Shown here: positions 7,733 to 16,278 of the stretch, piece after piece
Layout of the letters: each line of letters opens with the position of its first letter
Numbering within the stretch: the first letter of the stretch is position 1
DNA from: Hyphomicrobiales bacterium
GTDB taxonomy: Bacteria; Pseudomonadota; Alphaproteobacteria; Rhizobiales; Rhizobiaceae
Length of the DNA stretch: 64,000 nucleotides
Assembly (NCBI GenBank): GCA_900473175.1
Contig: UCKM01000005.1
Span: 134,190-198,189, forward strand
Direction: 5' to 3'
Notes under the pieces: generated by a model
Databases searched by the model: none
The model's input: only the letters and a program-made list of their open reading frames with translations
What the model was told of the DNA's origin: nothing
Translations under genes and position numbers: made by a program

Positions 7733-9643
7733 CTAGGCGACATGGACCTGACTCAAAGCTTGGACATGCGCACCGGCCAGACCGGTGAAGGCGGCGCCGG
7801 TAATGATTAGCTGGGCACCCTCGAAGGCGTCGTCCTTCAGTAGGTCGATGAAGGGCTGGACGATGAAATTCTCCTTGTCCCCAATGGACTCGCCGGAAAA
7901 TTCGCCTGGCACGTCGATAATCGCAAATCCAGGATAGTGGGTTTGAGGGCGCGGGCTGAGCGACAGAAGGCCATAATTGTACGCCATCAGGAAGTAGAGG
8001 GTGTCAGTTCCGCCCAAGGCGCCCTGCCACTTTTTGCGCCCGATCCGGAAGGAGACGTTGGACCGTGTCAGATCGACCTCGACCCGGTTATGCTTCCAAG
8101 TCTGAGGCCGCTCGCGATTGAGTGCTTCGAGATAGGCGTTTATCCCGTCCTCAAGCCACTGCGCGGCCGCGTCGAAGTCGATCGCCCTGAAGGATTCATC
8201 GACCCGTTCTGCCAACGGCTTGATCCGGTCTTCGAGCGCCTGGACCTGAGCCGTCAGAGACTTACCCAGTTCGAGCGCTGCCGTCACCCGATCCATCTGT
8301 TTAGCTCGCTCAGCGGCCTGCCCGAGCGCGACGTCGATTGCGCTGACTTCAGCTTGGGCGAGCGCGGCGACGGCTTGGCGAGCCGGGCCGAGCTCGACTT
8401 CGATTGCTCGTAAGCCCTCCTCAGTCGACCGCATCTCTGACGCCTGTTTCTCGACATCGCGTCGCAGGACGTGGAGAAGATCATCCGCCTCTTTCATTTC
8501 ACCCTTCAACCGGTCCTGCTCGAACCGAAGGCGCACCCCCCCGAGCCCCTCGATCTCGGGCTCATCCGGCAGATGCTGGTGACAGACGAAGCAGTGATCC
8601 CGAGAGTGGGCAGCCTTAAGCGTTTGATCGCATGCGGGACAATGGGTGACGCGCAAATCCGAGAGTATGTCGCCGGCATCCGCCGCGCGCGCCATCCGAT
8701 CGATCTCGTCGGCAAGATCCTTCCGGTATCTGAGAACATCCTTGAGACGCTCGTCCGCCGCCTGGCGCTTGCCACTGACGATCGTCAATGTCTCAAGAGC
8801 GTGCGCCCGGGCGTGGCTGAGGGTCTCGACCCGAGACCGCTGGGCGGCGGGAACAGTTCGCGTGCTGGCCTCTGTGAGGACGCGTATCCGCTCCTCCTGA
8901 AGTTTGCTGACCATATCGCGCAATCGTTTCTGGGCGGCGAGGATGGTCGTGTCGTTGACGCCGAGGCTGGCGTCGTCAGCGTCGAGCAGGTCGATCGCTA
9001 GGTCGTTCAGGGTTTGGCCGTACTGCTCGCGCCGCGCTTTCAGGTTCATTGCTTCAAGGCGCAGCTTCACCAGGACGCCGTAGTCCTCGCTGTAGACGCG
9101 GTCGGCCAGCCCCAAGAATGACAACAGCCCAGCATGGAACTCGGCGTCGGGCTGGAGATCGACCAGGCCGCTCCAGAACCGCTGCTGGCGATGGATATGG
9201 CGAAGCAGGCTTCTGAAGCTGAGTTCGGGCCAGGTCTGGCCGGACATAGGATTACCCTTGGGGAAGTTCACCATGGGAATGGCGAGCTTCTCCATCAGCC
9301 AATGCTGGAAATCCCGGGCAAGCATGCCTTCATCATCGACGAAGACCTTGCCCTTGGCTCCGGGCTCATTCCAGCGACGCTCAATGCGGAAGGCGTCATC
9401 ACCGATCTGCAACCAGGCCCCGGCTGCGTCGTATTTTTCCGCTAGTCCCTCTGAATCGGCGGATTCATAGGGATTGGCACCGGTATCACCGAGGAGGAAG
9501 TCCAGCGTCTGAAGCCATTTGGTCTTGCCCGTGTTGGGCGGCCCCACAAAGACGTTGACGCCGGTCTGGAACTCTAGCGTCTCGACATTTCCGGTCGCCA
9601 GACGCCGATCGACGGAGGTGATAGATAGGAAGATTCCGCTCAT
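7733..9643 (-). CDS. ABC-3C system ATPase (DUF3732-like, SMC-type)
   Basis: A 636-aa SMC/RecF-like ATPase. The P-loop GPPNTGKT is at residues 34-41. Central coiled-coil-like stretches flank a four-cysteine cluster (HCPACDQ at 334-340 and CFVCHQ at 351-356), likely a zinc site at the hinge. Near the C-terminus GALGGTDTLY (541-550) occupies the place of the ABC signature and FAIIDVPGE (573-581) that of Walker B. This is the ATPase of an ABC three-component (ABC-3C) conflict system, thought to sense foreign DNA and drive the nuclease encoded upstream. It is the last of three tightly overlapping minus-strand genes (ATGA overlap with the middle component) and converges with the broken DUF2285 gene. 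Confidence 0.75.
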   Translation of the reverse strand: MSGIFLSITSVDRRLATGNVETLEFQTGVNVFVGPPNTGKTKWLQTLDFLLGDTGANPYESADSEGLAEKYDAAGAWLQIGDDAFRIERRWNEPGAKGKVFVDDEGMLARDFQHWLMEKLAIPMVNFPKGNPMSGQTWPELSFRSLLRHIHRQQRFWSGLVDLQPDAEFHAGLLSFLGLADRVYSEDYGVLVKLRLEAMNLKARREQYGQTLNDLAIDLLDADDASLGVNDTTILAAQKRLRDMVSKLQEERIRVLTEASTRTVPAAQRSRVETLSHARAHALETLTIVSGKRQAADERLKDVLRYRKDLADEIDRMARAADAGDILSDLRVTHCPACDQTLKAAHSRDHCFVCHQHLPDEPEIEGLGGVRLRFEQDRLKGEMKEADDLLHVLRRDVEKQASEMRSTEEGLRAIEVELGPARQAVAALAQAEVSAIDVALGQAAERAKQMDRVTAALELGKSLTAQVQALEDRIKPLAERVDESFRAIDFDAAAQWLEDGINAYLEALNRERPQTWKHNRVEVDLTRSNVSFRIGRKKWQGALGGTDTLYFLMAYNYGLLSLSPRPQTHYPGFAIIDVPGEFSGESIGDKENFIVQPFIDLLKDDAFEGAQLIITGAAFTGLAGAHVQALSQVHVA

Positions 9644-10200
9644 GGAGTGATGACCTGACCGAGGGTGCGCTTGCCGACTTCCTTGTCGAACAGGCGATAG
9701 ATGAGATCCTTGAGGAAGGTCCCGGATTTCGATCCGAACACCTTCTTCACCTCGCGTTGGCGAGCAATCATATCCTGGAAGGACGGCCGAGCGGCGAGCG
9801 CCTTCGCGCTTTCCTTGCCCAAGGGCGACAGGGCGATCTGGTAAGACTGCTTGTGCTTGATGACGGTAATCAGCTGCTTAGCCTCAAGTACGCCGAGCAC
9901 CTGATAGTACCGCTTGTCCCAGGGTCCATAGTGGTGGCGCACCATGGAAGATTCCACGGCGTCGTCTTCCCGGGCCGAAGCCGCCGCAGTGTTGTCAATC
10001 GAGGCGCGCGCAGCATTGAAGAAGTCGGGATACCGGATGAAAAAGTCGAGCTTGGCCATCTTCGTTAGGCCGTCGATCCGCCCGGAGACGCCGCAGACGT
10101 GCATCAGGAGCAGCAGTCTCGCGGCGTGAAACTCCAGGATGTCGTCGGCCGCGAGTGGAAGGCTCGCCGGCTGGCATCCAAGACGGGCGAGCGATTTCAC
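9640..10200 (-). CDS. ABC-3C system middle component (winged-helix protein)
   Basis: A 186-aa protein if it starts at the GTG at 10200, which overlaps the upstream stop as GTGA and has AGGA 7 bases before it; an in-frame GTG at 10230 would add 10 residues. The sequence is like a winged-helix ABC-3C middle component: GRIDGLTKMAKLDFFIRYPD, then MVRHHYGPWDKRYYQVLGVL, then LSPLGKESA. These proteins are predicted adaptors between the ATPase and the effector, without enzymatic motifs of their own. The gene overlaps both neighbours by 4 bases, so all three are surely co-expressed. Confidence 0.68.
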   Translation of the reverse strand: MKSLARLGCQPASLPLAADDILEFHAARLLLLMHVCGVSGRIDGLTKMAKLDFFIRYPDFFNAARASIDNTAAASAREDDAVESSMVRHHYGPWDKRYYQVLGVLEAKQLITVIKHKQSYQIALSPLGKESAKALAARPSFQDMIARQREVKKVFGSKSGTFLKDLIYRLFDKEVGKRTLGQVITP

Positions 10201-11381
10201 GAGGTCATCCTGTCGAAACGCAACAGACACCGATCCGCGATGTCGTAGAGGCAGCCGTTGAGGAAGGCGGCCTGATCTTTCGCGTCGCTGGCGCGGGTGT
10301 TGTTGATTGCGTTCATCTCCGCAAGGCAGCGGGCGTGGAACTGGGGGCCTCCAAGATCGAGCAGCCCGGCCGCTAGGTCCGCGCTGAGCGATTGCGCCGT
10401 GGACTTCACCCGATCTTGCAGCGCTTCCGTGAGATCAGGCTCCATATAGGTGGTGGTTCGAACCTTAGCGGCGTAGCCGAGACGAAGATCGACAGCCATG
10501 GCGATGAGCGATTCCGGAAGATTGGCCGACTTCATCTTCTCGGCAAGCATCCCTCCGGACGGGGCATTGGTGCCCTGCACCAACTTCGCCAGACGTTGCT
10601 GCCACCAGCCGACCGCTTCCGCACGCGTAACAATCTTCTTGGCCTTGTCGGGCATCCATTTGGCATCGCCCGCCGCCTTCACCCAGACCCGCATCTCGGT
10701 GAGGAGTACATTGATCTGCTCCAGCAAAAGCGGCTGCCCTGTTTTCTCCGCGAGCGTGAAGAGCCGAACAGTATTGGCCTTCTGGACGGTCCTCAGATCA
10801 TGACGCACGTCCCAGAGACAATTCTCCAGCCAGTAGCCGCAGCCATTATCTTTGGGGGATTTCAGCCCCGGAAATTTGACGTTCAGAGCCGTCTCCAACG
10901 CCGTCATGGCCTCGCAGCCGGGCTTTCGCCCGTCCGACTCGAAGGCATAGGTGAGCGGGGTCAGATCGGAAACGACAGGGCGAAGAGTCACTAAGCGGAA
11001 GGCAGCGATCTCGTCGTGCTCATCACGCCCGAGAGAGGTCTCGAAGATCGAGGTGCCGACGGCATCCTTTTTCTTGCGCTGGCAGATATCGGCAACGGAC
11101 CAGAGTTTGTCGGGTTCACCGGCTTTGACCTGCACGAATTCGGCGAAGGTCTGGGCCGAGTTCGCGTCCAAGATGCGAACGAGAATAAGATCGTCGTGGG
11201 TCTCGAAATGAATTTTGGCCAGACTCGCGTCCTCGATCATGTCGAGCAAAAAACCGACCGCGATCTCGTCCTGATAGGAAAATCCCTGCCTTGCGATCGG
11301 CCCACCTTGCTCCTTGGGTGGAGCCTTGTCGATCGACGGCCAAGTTTTCTGTTGCGGCGCCGCTGCCTCGGTTTCAGGCAA
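10197..11381 (-). CDS. ABC-3C effector with DUF4297-like dsDNA nuclease domain
   Basis: A 394-aa protein and first gene of the operon. The N-terminal 90 residues match the DUF4297/dsDNA-nuclease pattern: GPIARQGFSYQDEIAVGFLL, then a strand with Asp (THDDLILVRI, about 62-70), then AEFVQVKAG (80-88), which gives the D...QxK signature of PD-(D/E)XK-type nucleases. The remaining 300 residues are helical with no motif I know. In ABC-3C systems this component is the toxic effector that cuts DNA on activation. The only start in the upstream part is a TTG at 11379-11381 with a weak ribosome-binding site, which may keep expression low. Upstream DNA (about 11425-11470) is A/T-rich. Confidence 0.68.
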   Translation of the reverse strand: MPETEAAAPQQKTWPSIDKAPPKEQGGPIARQGFSYQDEIAVGFLLDMIEDASLAKIHFETHDDLILVRILDANSAQTFAEFVQVKAGEPDKLWSVADICQRKKKDAVGTSIFETSLGRDEHDEIAAFRLVTLRPVVSDLTPLTYAFESDGRKPGCEAMTALETALNVKFPGLKSPKDNGCGYWLENCLWDVRHDLRTVQKANTVRLFTLAEKTGQPLLLEQINVLLTEMRVWVKAAGDAKWMPDKAKKIVTRAEAVGWWQQRLAKLVQGTNAPSGGMLAEKMKSANLPESLIAMAVDLRLGYAAKVRTTTYMEPDLTEALQDRVKSTAQSLSADLAAGLLDLGGPQFHARCLAEMNAINNTRASDAKDQAAFLNGCLYDIADRCLLRFDRMTS

Positions 11382-11627
11382 GGCACGTCAGCCGGATATG
11401 GAAACTCTGCACAGCGCCCCCTTAGCTCTGCATATATTATGCTTTGGACTGTAAACGTCGTTCAGTACATCTTACAAGGGTGCCGATGGCACAGACGGCC
11501 TGAAAGGTCGTAAAGATGGTGATTTTGAAGGTTTGCGAGCCGCTTAAATCAGTGCGCCATAATTCTGACGCCGCCCCCACTCTCCCATCGTAAGACTGAC
11601 TCAGAAGTATGTATTTCTATAAGATGT

Positions 11628-12518
11628 TCACATCTTCCATTCTGTATTGTCATAAATCGCGTCATAATTTTTCGCCTCAATGCACTGAATGCCGATTCGT
11701 TCGAGAAAAAAATGTCGGCCTTTCTGCGTCAGATCATCGCCATTGTTAACATACACATACCAGGCCGGCTTCCGACGCCCCTCGAATTTCGCAAAGTAAC
11801 GCGCCCGCTCGATAAGCAGCCAACGAAGAAAGACCTCATTTTCACGAAGACCAAGGCCGAAGATCAAAAGCGGCTTGTTGAATATGAGATGCACCCACGT
11901 GCGCCGCCCTGCCCAGCGAATGCGATCCTTAGCCTCGAATAGGCGCCCCTCGCCGCGGTGAAGCCAATCGCGTGTGCGTTGCACTGAACCCATATAGTGG
12001 GTTAGCCCGAGCCGGATGCTGCGAGCATAATTTGCCATTCCATTAATGTGCCAGATCCCAAACCCGTCGCAGGGATTATCGTGTAATTCCAATGCGTAAC
12101 GACTGTCCCATGGATACCAATCGGTAAACCCCTTTACATTGGGTCGCATCAGGCGAGCATTCGCTGCTTCGCTGAGGACGTCGTCGAAGTTCGTCGTTAG
12201 AACGGGAACGGAATGCCGGATCGACCAGTCCACTATGGCTCGATGATGACGAAGCGGTCGCCAATCGCGCATCAGATTGCAGAACTCTTTAGCAATTTCG
12301 CCGCTGCGACTGCGCGCGTGGAGCTCAATAACATCGAATATTTCAGTCGCGGATGCTCCCGTCGGTATCTCGTCGAGAGCGACGCCGTTTCGACGCGCGA
12401 GCTCAAGTAGAAGGGTTTCCCACGAGTTTGCACGTTGCAGGCCATAGCGGTGAACCCCGTTGCCGAGCACCAGCGCTACGTCTTCGCGATTATCCCTCAG
12501 CAGGTTTGAAAACGACAC
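11628..12518 (-). CDS. SIR2-like domain protein, probable defence NADase
   Basis: A 296-aa protein from the GTG at 12518, which has GGGGA 5 bases upstream; a TTG at 12548 would add 10 residues but has no ribosome-binding site. SIR2 motifs: LGNGVHRYG (18-26, nucleotide-binding loop), TTNFDDVL (108-115, with catalytic Asn/Asp) and WHINGM (156-161, catalytic His). No zinc Cys cluster typical of deacetylases is present, so it fits the bacterial SIR2_2-type proteins that deplete NAD during phage infection. It is separate from the ABC-3C operon (247-bp gap) but on the same strand. Its base composition (near 45-50% GC in places) is lower than the backbone, a sign of transfer. No partner domain is fused to it. 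Confidence 0.72.
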   Translation of the reverse strand: MSFSNLLRDNREDVALVLGNGVHRYGLQRANSWETLLLELARRNGVALDEIPTGASATEIFDVIELHARSRSGEIAKEFCNLMRDWRPLRHHRAIVDWSIRHSVPVLTTNFDDVLSEAANARLMRPNVKGFTDWYPWDSRYALELHDNPCDGFGIWHINGMANYARSIRLGLTHYMGSVQRTRDWLHRGEGRLFEAKDRIRWAGRRTWVHLIFNKPLLIFGLGLRENEVFLRWLLIERARYFAKFEGRRKPAWYVYVNNGDDLTQKGRHFFLERIGIQCIEAKNYDAIYDNTEWKM

Positions 12519-12666
12519 GGCGATCCCCGATGCTAAATAATTCTCCAAGCTAAGCTATCAATGTCAGTTACGCGCAACACTCGCTTCTAAGCTGAGTGAT
12601 CGCCATGGCCCCTGGATATCCCGGCGGTGACCAACATGCATGCCGCTAACACCCCCGTCCGAATGG

Positions 12667-12696
12667 CTTGGGGGTGGGAAATTTAGCCACCCCAAG
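12667..12696. repeat. Inverted repeat between the SIR2 and AlpA-like genes
   Basis: CTTGGGGGTGG at 12667-12677 pairs with CCACCCCAAG at 12687-12696, with one bulged G and an A/T-rich loop. It lies in the 273-bp gap between two divergent genes and could be an operator, a 5' UTR hairpin of the AlpA-like gene, or a remnant at the edge of the inserted defence cargo. Nothing else was recognised in the gap. Confidence 0.4.
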
Positions 12697-12791
12697 TTCC
12701 CCATCCCTCCCGCCGACGGTTCTCCGCCACCGTGGTCGTTGTCAGCCGCTGATCGCCAGCGGCCCCCAGCAACCTCACGGAGGCCCGCCCC

Positions 12792-13073
12792 ATGCGACCC
12801 GATATCGCCGCGATCCCGCCACGCTACCTGCGGACCAAGGAAGCCGCCGAGTTTCTCAGCCTGTCCGCCCGCACGCTCGAAAAGCACCGCACCTATGGGA
12901 CCGGCCCCGCGTACCGCAAACTCGGCGGGCGTGTCGTATATTCGGTCGACGATCTCGAAACCTGGGCAGCGCGCGGCGCTGTTACCTCGACCTCCGATCC
13001 GCGCGGCTCCGTTCTGCCCGCGAAGCGTCAGGCGCTACCGACCGGCCAGATCGCCGGCCGATACGCACGCTGA
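12792..13073 (+). CDS. AlpA/excisionase-like MerR-type HTH protein
   Basis: A 93-aa protein with a MerR-like winged helix of the AlpA/Xis kind: RYLRTKEAAEFLSLSARTLE, then RTYGTGPAYRKLGGRVVYSV, then DDLETWAA. Such proteins bind DNA and regulate plasmid replication genes or act as excisionases of integrative elements. It sits 18 bases upstream of repA, the usual place on alphaproteobacterial replicons, which favours a role in replication control. ATG at 12792 with GGAGG upstream. Confidence 0.8.
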   Translation: MRPDIAAIPPRYLRTKEAAEFLSLSARTLEKHRTYGTGPAYRKLGGRVVYSVDDLETWAARGAVTSTSDPRGSVLPAKRQALPTGQIAGRYAR

Positions 13074-13091
13074 TCGGGGCCGGCCCCTTTC

Positions 13092-14252
13092 ATGGTGGTG
13101 CAGCGTCGCGAGCCTTCGGAGCGTGGGCAGCTCGATCTGTTTCGCGCGCTGCCTGGCGACTTCGCGCCACGAGATGCGCAGGATCTCATGGCCTATCCCT
13201 TCTTCTCCCTCTCCAAATCGCACCGTATCGCGCCAATCGACTTCGCTGCGGGCGGCATCTCGATCCGCGTCGAGGCAGTTCCCGATCATGGCATGGCCAC
13301 GATCTGGGATGCCGACATCCTGATCTGGGCCGCCAGCCAGATCGTCGAAGCCCGCGATACAGGTCTGCGAACCTCTCGTCTTATGGCGGCAACGCCATAC
13401 GAAATCCTCACCTATGTCGGACGCGGCACGTCCATGCGCGATTATCAGCGTCTCAAAGCCGCATTGGACCGCCTGCAATCGACAACGATCTCGACCTCGA
13501 TCCGTCAGCCTGCCGAGGGCCGGCGACACCGCTTTTCGTGGATCAACGAATGGCAGGAACGCACCGACCGATATGGGCGGCCAGACGGCATTGAACTGAT
13601 CGTCCCCGACTGGTTCTACAAGGCCGTTCTCGACGACGCGCTCATCCTCACCATCGATCCGGCCTATTTCCATCTCACCGGCGGTCTTGACCGCTGGCTC
13701 TACCGCATCGTGCGCAAGCATGGCGGCCGCCAGCGCGACGGCTGGCGTTTCGAGCTACGCCACCTCCACCTCAAATCCGGCAGCCTGTCCCCGTTCAAAC
13801 GCTTCGCGTTCGAGCTGCGCGACATCGTGCGGCGTCAGCCGCTGCCCGGCTATGTCCTGTCGCTTGAGGTGGAGATCGGCGGTCGCACGCTTCTCGCCTT
13901 TGAGCCGCTGACGGCCTGTGGAAAACCTGTGGATGGCCTCGTGCTATCGGGAACCCGGACTATCGTGCCATCGGGAACCCGAAGCTCGTGCTATCAGGAA
14001 CCAAAATCGGGCCTAAGCTCTAGAAATCACGGCCAAAATCGCGCTCTTAACTTAGAGTCTAACCAAGAATCTAACTCTGAAGAACGCGCGCGCGATGTGG
14101 AAAACCTCATTCGCGCCGCCGCGAGGAACCTCCGCGCCACCGGCAAGACACCCGTTCTCGGCGCTCCCTCGGCCAAGGCAGGCCGGAAGGGAAGCGAGCC
14201 GCTCGCCACCGATCAGCTTCCGCTCTGTGACCGGCCTGGAGGCGCGCGATGA
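13092..14252 (+). CDS. repA: Replication initiator protein A
   Basis: A 386-aa plasmid-type replication initiator. The N-terminal 260 residues hold the conserved Rep region (DLFRALPGDFAPRDAQDLMA, YPFFSLSKSHR, then RLKAALDRLQSTTISTSI, SWINEWQE, YFHLTGGLDRWLYRIVRKHG), which forms tandem winged helices that bind origin iterons and open the origin. The C-terminal 120 residues are low-complexity and overlap three 15-bp DNA repeats and an A/T-rich stretch (13941-14085), so the origin probably lies inside the gene. The ATG at 13092 follows a G/C palindrome (13076-13087) in place of a clear ribosome-binding site, which may limit translation. The stop overlaps the parA start (ATGA). A Rep gene suggests that the element is, or derives from, a plasmid. 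Confidence 0.85.
   Translation: MVVQRREPSERGQLDLFRALPGDFAPRDAQDLMAYPFFSLSKSHRIAPIDFAAGGISIRVEAVPDHGMATIWDADILIWAASQIVEARDTGLRTSRLMAATPYEILTYVGRGTSMRDYQRLKAALDRLQSTTISTSIRQPAEGRRHRFSWINEWQERTDRYGRPDGIELIVPDWFYKAVLDDALILTIDPAYFHLTGGLDRWLYRIVRKHGGRQRDGWRFELRHLHLKSGSLSPFKRFAFELRDIVRRQPLPGYVLSLEVEIGGRTLLAFEPLTACGKPVDGLVLSGTRTIVPSGTRSSCYQEPKSGLSSRNHGQNRALNLESNQESNSEERARDVENLIRAAARNLRATGKTPVLGAPSAKAGRKGSEPLATDQLPLCDRPGGAR
13941..14002 (+). repeat. Three iteron-like direct repeats inside repA
   Basis: GTGCTATCGGGAACC (13941-13955), GTGCCATCGGGAACC (13965-13979) and GTGCTATCAGGAACC (13988-14002): three 15-bp copies differing at one position each, at 24- and 23-bp intervals, about two helical turns. 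Equal spacing and near identity at the DNA level in a protein region of low conservation point to initiator-binding iterons rather than protein repeats. Confidence 0.65.
14003..14085 (+). other. A/T-rich stretch next to the iterons, candidate origin-opening region
   Basis: Directly after the third iteron the composition falls well below the surrounding GC content, with CTTAACTTAGAG and two TCTAAC copies 12 bp apart (14058-14063 and 14070-14075). An A/T-rich element beside iterons is the standard layout of a DNA-unwinding element. It still encodes the C-terminal linker of RepA. Confidence 0.45.
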
Positions 14253-14902
14253 TCGTGGCGTTCCTCAATCAGAAAGGCGGGGTCGGCAAGACGACGCTGG
14301 CGCTCAACCTCGCCGGCGAACTCGCCGGACGCGGGTTGCGTGTCACCCTGATCGATGCGGACCCGCAGGCTTCCGCGCTCGACTGGTCTGAGCAACGCAA
14401 CCATGAAGGCCTGCCGCGCCTCTTCGGCGTCGTCGGCCTGGCGCGCGACACGCTCCATCGTGAAGCGCCCGAACTGGCCCGAGACGTCGATCATGTCGTC
14501 ATAGACGGACCACCGCGCGTCGCCGGGCTCATGCGCTCCGCACTGCTCGCCGCCGATCTCGTGCTGATCCCCGTACAGCCGTCGCCGCTCGACGGCTGGG
14601 CCTCGGCCGAGATGCTGGCGCTGCTTTCGGAAGCGCGCATCTATCGCCCCGAGCTTGTCGCCCGCTTCGTCCTCAATCGCTGCGGCGCGCGCACCATCCT
14701 TGCGCGGGAGACGGCGGAGACCCTGGCCGATCACGACCCGCCGCTTCTTGTCGCCACCATCGGCCAGCGCATCGCATTCGCCACTGCGGCGCAGACCGGT
14801 CGCCTTGCCTTCGAACTCGACGACGCGACATCGGCCGCCCGCGAAATCGCGGCGCTCGCCGACGAACTCCTCAGTCTTCGTCTCGGCGGGAGCGCACCTT
14901 GA
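14249..14902 (+). CDS. parA: ParA-family partition ATPase
   Basis: A 217-aa protein with a deviant Walker A (NQKGGVGKTTLALNL, residues 7-21), Walker A' (LIDADPQASAL) and Walker B (VVIDGPP), followed by LIPVQPSPLDGWAS, all standard for the short ParA (type Ib, no N-terminal HTH). It should bind DNA non-specifically with ATP and segregate the replicon. It overlaps repA upstream (ATGA) and a small RHH gene downstream (TTGA), so the three form a replication/partition operon. Confidence 0.9.
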   Translation: MIVAFLNQKGGVGKTTLALNLAGELAGRGLRVTLIDADPQASALDWSEQRNHEGLPRLFGVVGLARDTLHREAPELARDVDHVVIDGPPRVAGLMRSALLAADLVLIPVQPSPLDGWASAEMLALLSEARIYRPELVARFVLNRCGARTILARETAETLADHDPPLLVATIGQRIAFATAAQTGRLAFELDDATSAAREIAALADELLSLRLGGSAP

Positions 14903-15150
14903 ACGAGCGATCCACCCGTCGCGGTTTTGCCTCGCGGCCCGCCGATGCCGATCAATGGATCAAGGCGGCTGAAAGCACGCCGCGCGCACCCGACGCCACA
15001 GGGTTCACCGCCAGACTCACCATCGACGTGACGCCCGAGCTGCGTGGCCGGATCAAGATCACCGCCTTCGGCCGCGGCGTCACTGTCGCCGACATGCTGC
15101 GCGAGCTCCTCGCGCGCGAATTCTCACCGACCCAAGGAGACCCTTCATGA
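14899..15150 (+). CDS. Small ribbon-helix-helix protein, probable ParA partner
   Basis: An 83-aa protein starting at a TTG that overlaps the parA stop; no other start codon exists in its N-terminal part. The C-terminal half is RHH-like: FTARLTIDVTPELRGRIKIT, then VTVADMLRELLAREF. Small RHH proteins coded just after a short ParA usually bind the centromere-like site and stimulate the ATPase, so this is probably the ParB-equivalent. No centromere repeats were identified. The stop overlaps the next gene's ATG. Confidence 0.7.
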   Translation: MNERSTRRGFASRPADADQWIKAAESTPRAPDATGFTARLTIDVTPELRGRIKITAFGRGVTVADMLRELLAREFSPTQGDPS

Positions 15151-15668
15151 TCGGCATGGCGGCTCCCCACTTGCGCGGCGGCCCGCTGCCGTCAGCGTTC
15201 TCCCACGACGATATGACCCATGTCGAACTGACATGGATCGAGAAGAAGATCGAATACTGGATCAGGTTCGGCCGCGAGGCGCACGAGCAGATCCTCGACC
15301 GCCGCCGGCGTGTCGTCTCCTTCCGGCCCAACACCGTCTTTGCCTTCATGCGATGGGCAGGCAACGACTTCGGCACCATCATCTCGCGCATCGACATCGT
15401 GCGAGCAATCGAACCGGGCGAGCCGCACCAGACGCTGCCCTTCGTACGGCCGGGCGGCGAAATCCTGCTCAAGATCGAGGGCTGGCCGAAGGTCGAAGAC
15501 GTGCTCCGCCATATCGACGCCATTGAAGCCACCGGCATTGATGCTGACGCAGTTTCGCCGGACCACTGGCGGCACGTCCATAACCAGATGGCGGTCGGAC
15601 AGCAGCCCCGCGCCTATACGCCAGAACAGCACCGCGCCTTCCTTCTACGCCGGAGGGCGGGGTCGTGA
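15147..15668 (+). CDS. DUF2840 protein
   Basis: A 173-aa protein. The ATG at 15147 has GGAGA 7 bases upstream and overlaps the preceding stop; an internal ATG at 15213 (MTHVELTWIEKKIEYWIRFG) matches where many family members begin but lacks a ribosome-binding site. The body (FAFMRWAGNDFGTIISRIDI, then GGEILLKIEGWPKV) is the DUF2840 pattern. The family is almost confined to alphaproteobacterial conjugative elements, encoded between parA and the TraF-type peptidase. Function unknown. Confidence 0.82.
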   Translation: MIGMAAPHLRGGPLPSAFSHDDMTHVELTWIEKKIEYWIRFGREAHEQILDRRRRVVSFRPNTVFAFMRWAGNDFGTIISRIDIVRAIEPGEPHQTLPFVRPGGEILLKIEGWPKVEDVLRHIDAIEATGIDADAVSPDHWRHVHNQMAVGQQPRAYTPEQHRAFLLRRRAGS

Positions 15669-16210
15669 CACGCACCGGACTCTTCTTCGCGGCGGCGCTC
15701 GCCACGATGGGCGTCGGCTGCCCGGCACTCACGCCGATGCCGACCAAGCTCATGTGGAACGCATCGGCCAGCGCGCCGATCGGCTTCTACACGATCGACT
15801 TCGACGGCCCGTTCGAAGCCACCGATCTCGTCGCCGTCGATGCGCCCGAGCCGCTTGCGACCTTCCTCGCGACACGCGGCTATCTGCCCAAGGGCGTACC
15901 GCTCCTCAAGCGCGTCCTCGGCGTCTCCGGGCAGACCGTTTGCCGCTCGAACCTCACTGTCACCGTCGATGGCGTCGAGGTCGGTGCGGCGTTGAAGCGC
16001 GATCGCATCGGACGCGATCTGCCTGTTTGGCAGGGCTGCCGCCGCATCCACACCGGCGAAGTCTTCCTCATGAACTGGGAGGTCCGCGACAGTCTCGACG
16101 GTCGCTACTTCGGCCTGACCTCCACCGACCAGATCATCGGCCGCGCGGTCCCGCTGTGGACCGACGAAGAAGGAAACGGCCGCTTCGAATGGCGCGCGCC
16201 GACGCGGTGA
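15665..16210 (+). CDS. traF: S26-family signal peptidase, TraF-like
   Basis: A 181-aa serine peptidase starting at a GTG that overlaps the previous stop. An N-terminal hydrophobic segment precedes the catalytic serine region (WNASASAPIGFYTI); the general-base lysine is in PLLKRVLGVSGQ, followed by the box VFLMNWEVRDSLDGRYFG, the usual S26 order. TraF of RP4-type systems trims and cyclises the TrbC pilin in the periplasm. The trbC gene downstream (22997-23329) is the likely substrate gene. Confidence 0.85.
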   Translation: MTRTGLFFAAALATMGVGCPALTPMPTKLMWNASASAPIGFYTIDFDGPFEATDLVAVDAPEPLATFLATRGYLPKGVPLLKRVLGVSGQTVCRSNLTVTVDGVEVGAALKRDRIGRDLPVWQGCRRIHTGEVFLMNWEVRDSLDGRYFGLTSTDQIIGRAVPLWTDEEGNGRFEWRAPTR

Positions 16211-16278
16211 GCGCGCGACCAGCGGCGCTTGAACCGCCGCCGACCTCATCACCGCAACACAAACGACAGGAGTCCCGC

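Noticed and set aside
7733-9643. Rad50-type zinc hook in the SMC-like ATPase
   Set aside because: A Rad50 hook has a single CxxC at the coiled-coil tip. Here two CxxC pairs lie 12 residues apart, which suits an intramolecular zinc site better.
13941-14002. CRISPR-like direct repeats
   Set aside because: Only three 15-bp copies with 8-9 bp between them, inside a replication gene. They fit iterons, not a CRISPR array with 25-35-bp spacers.
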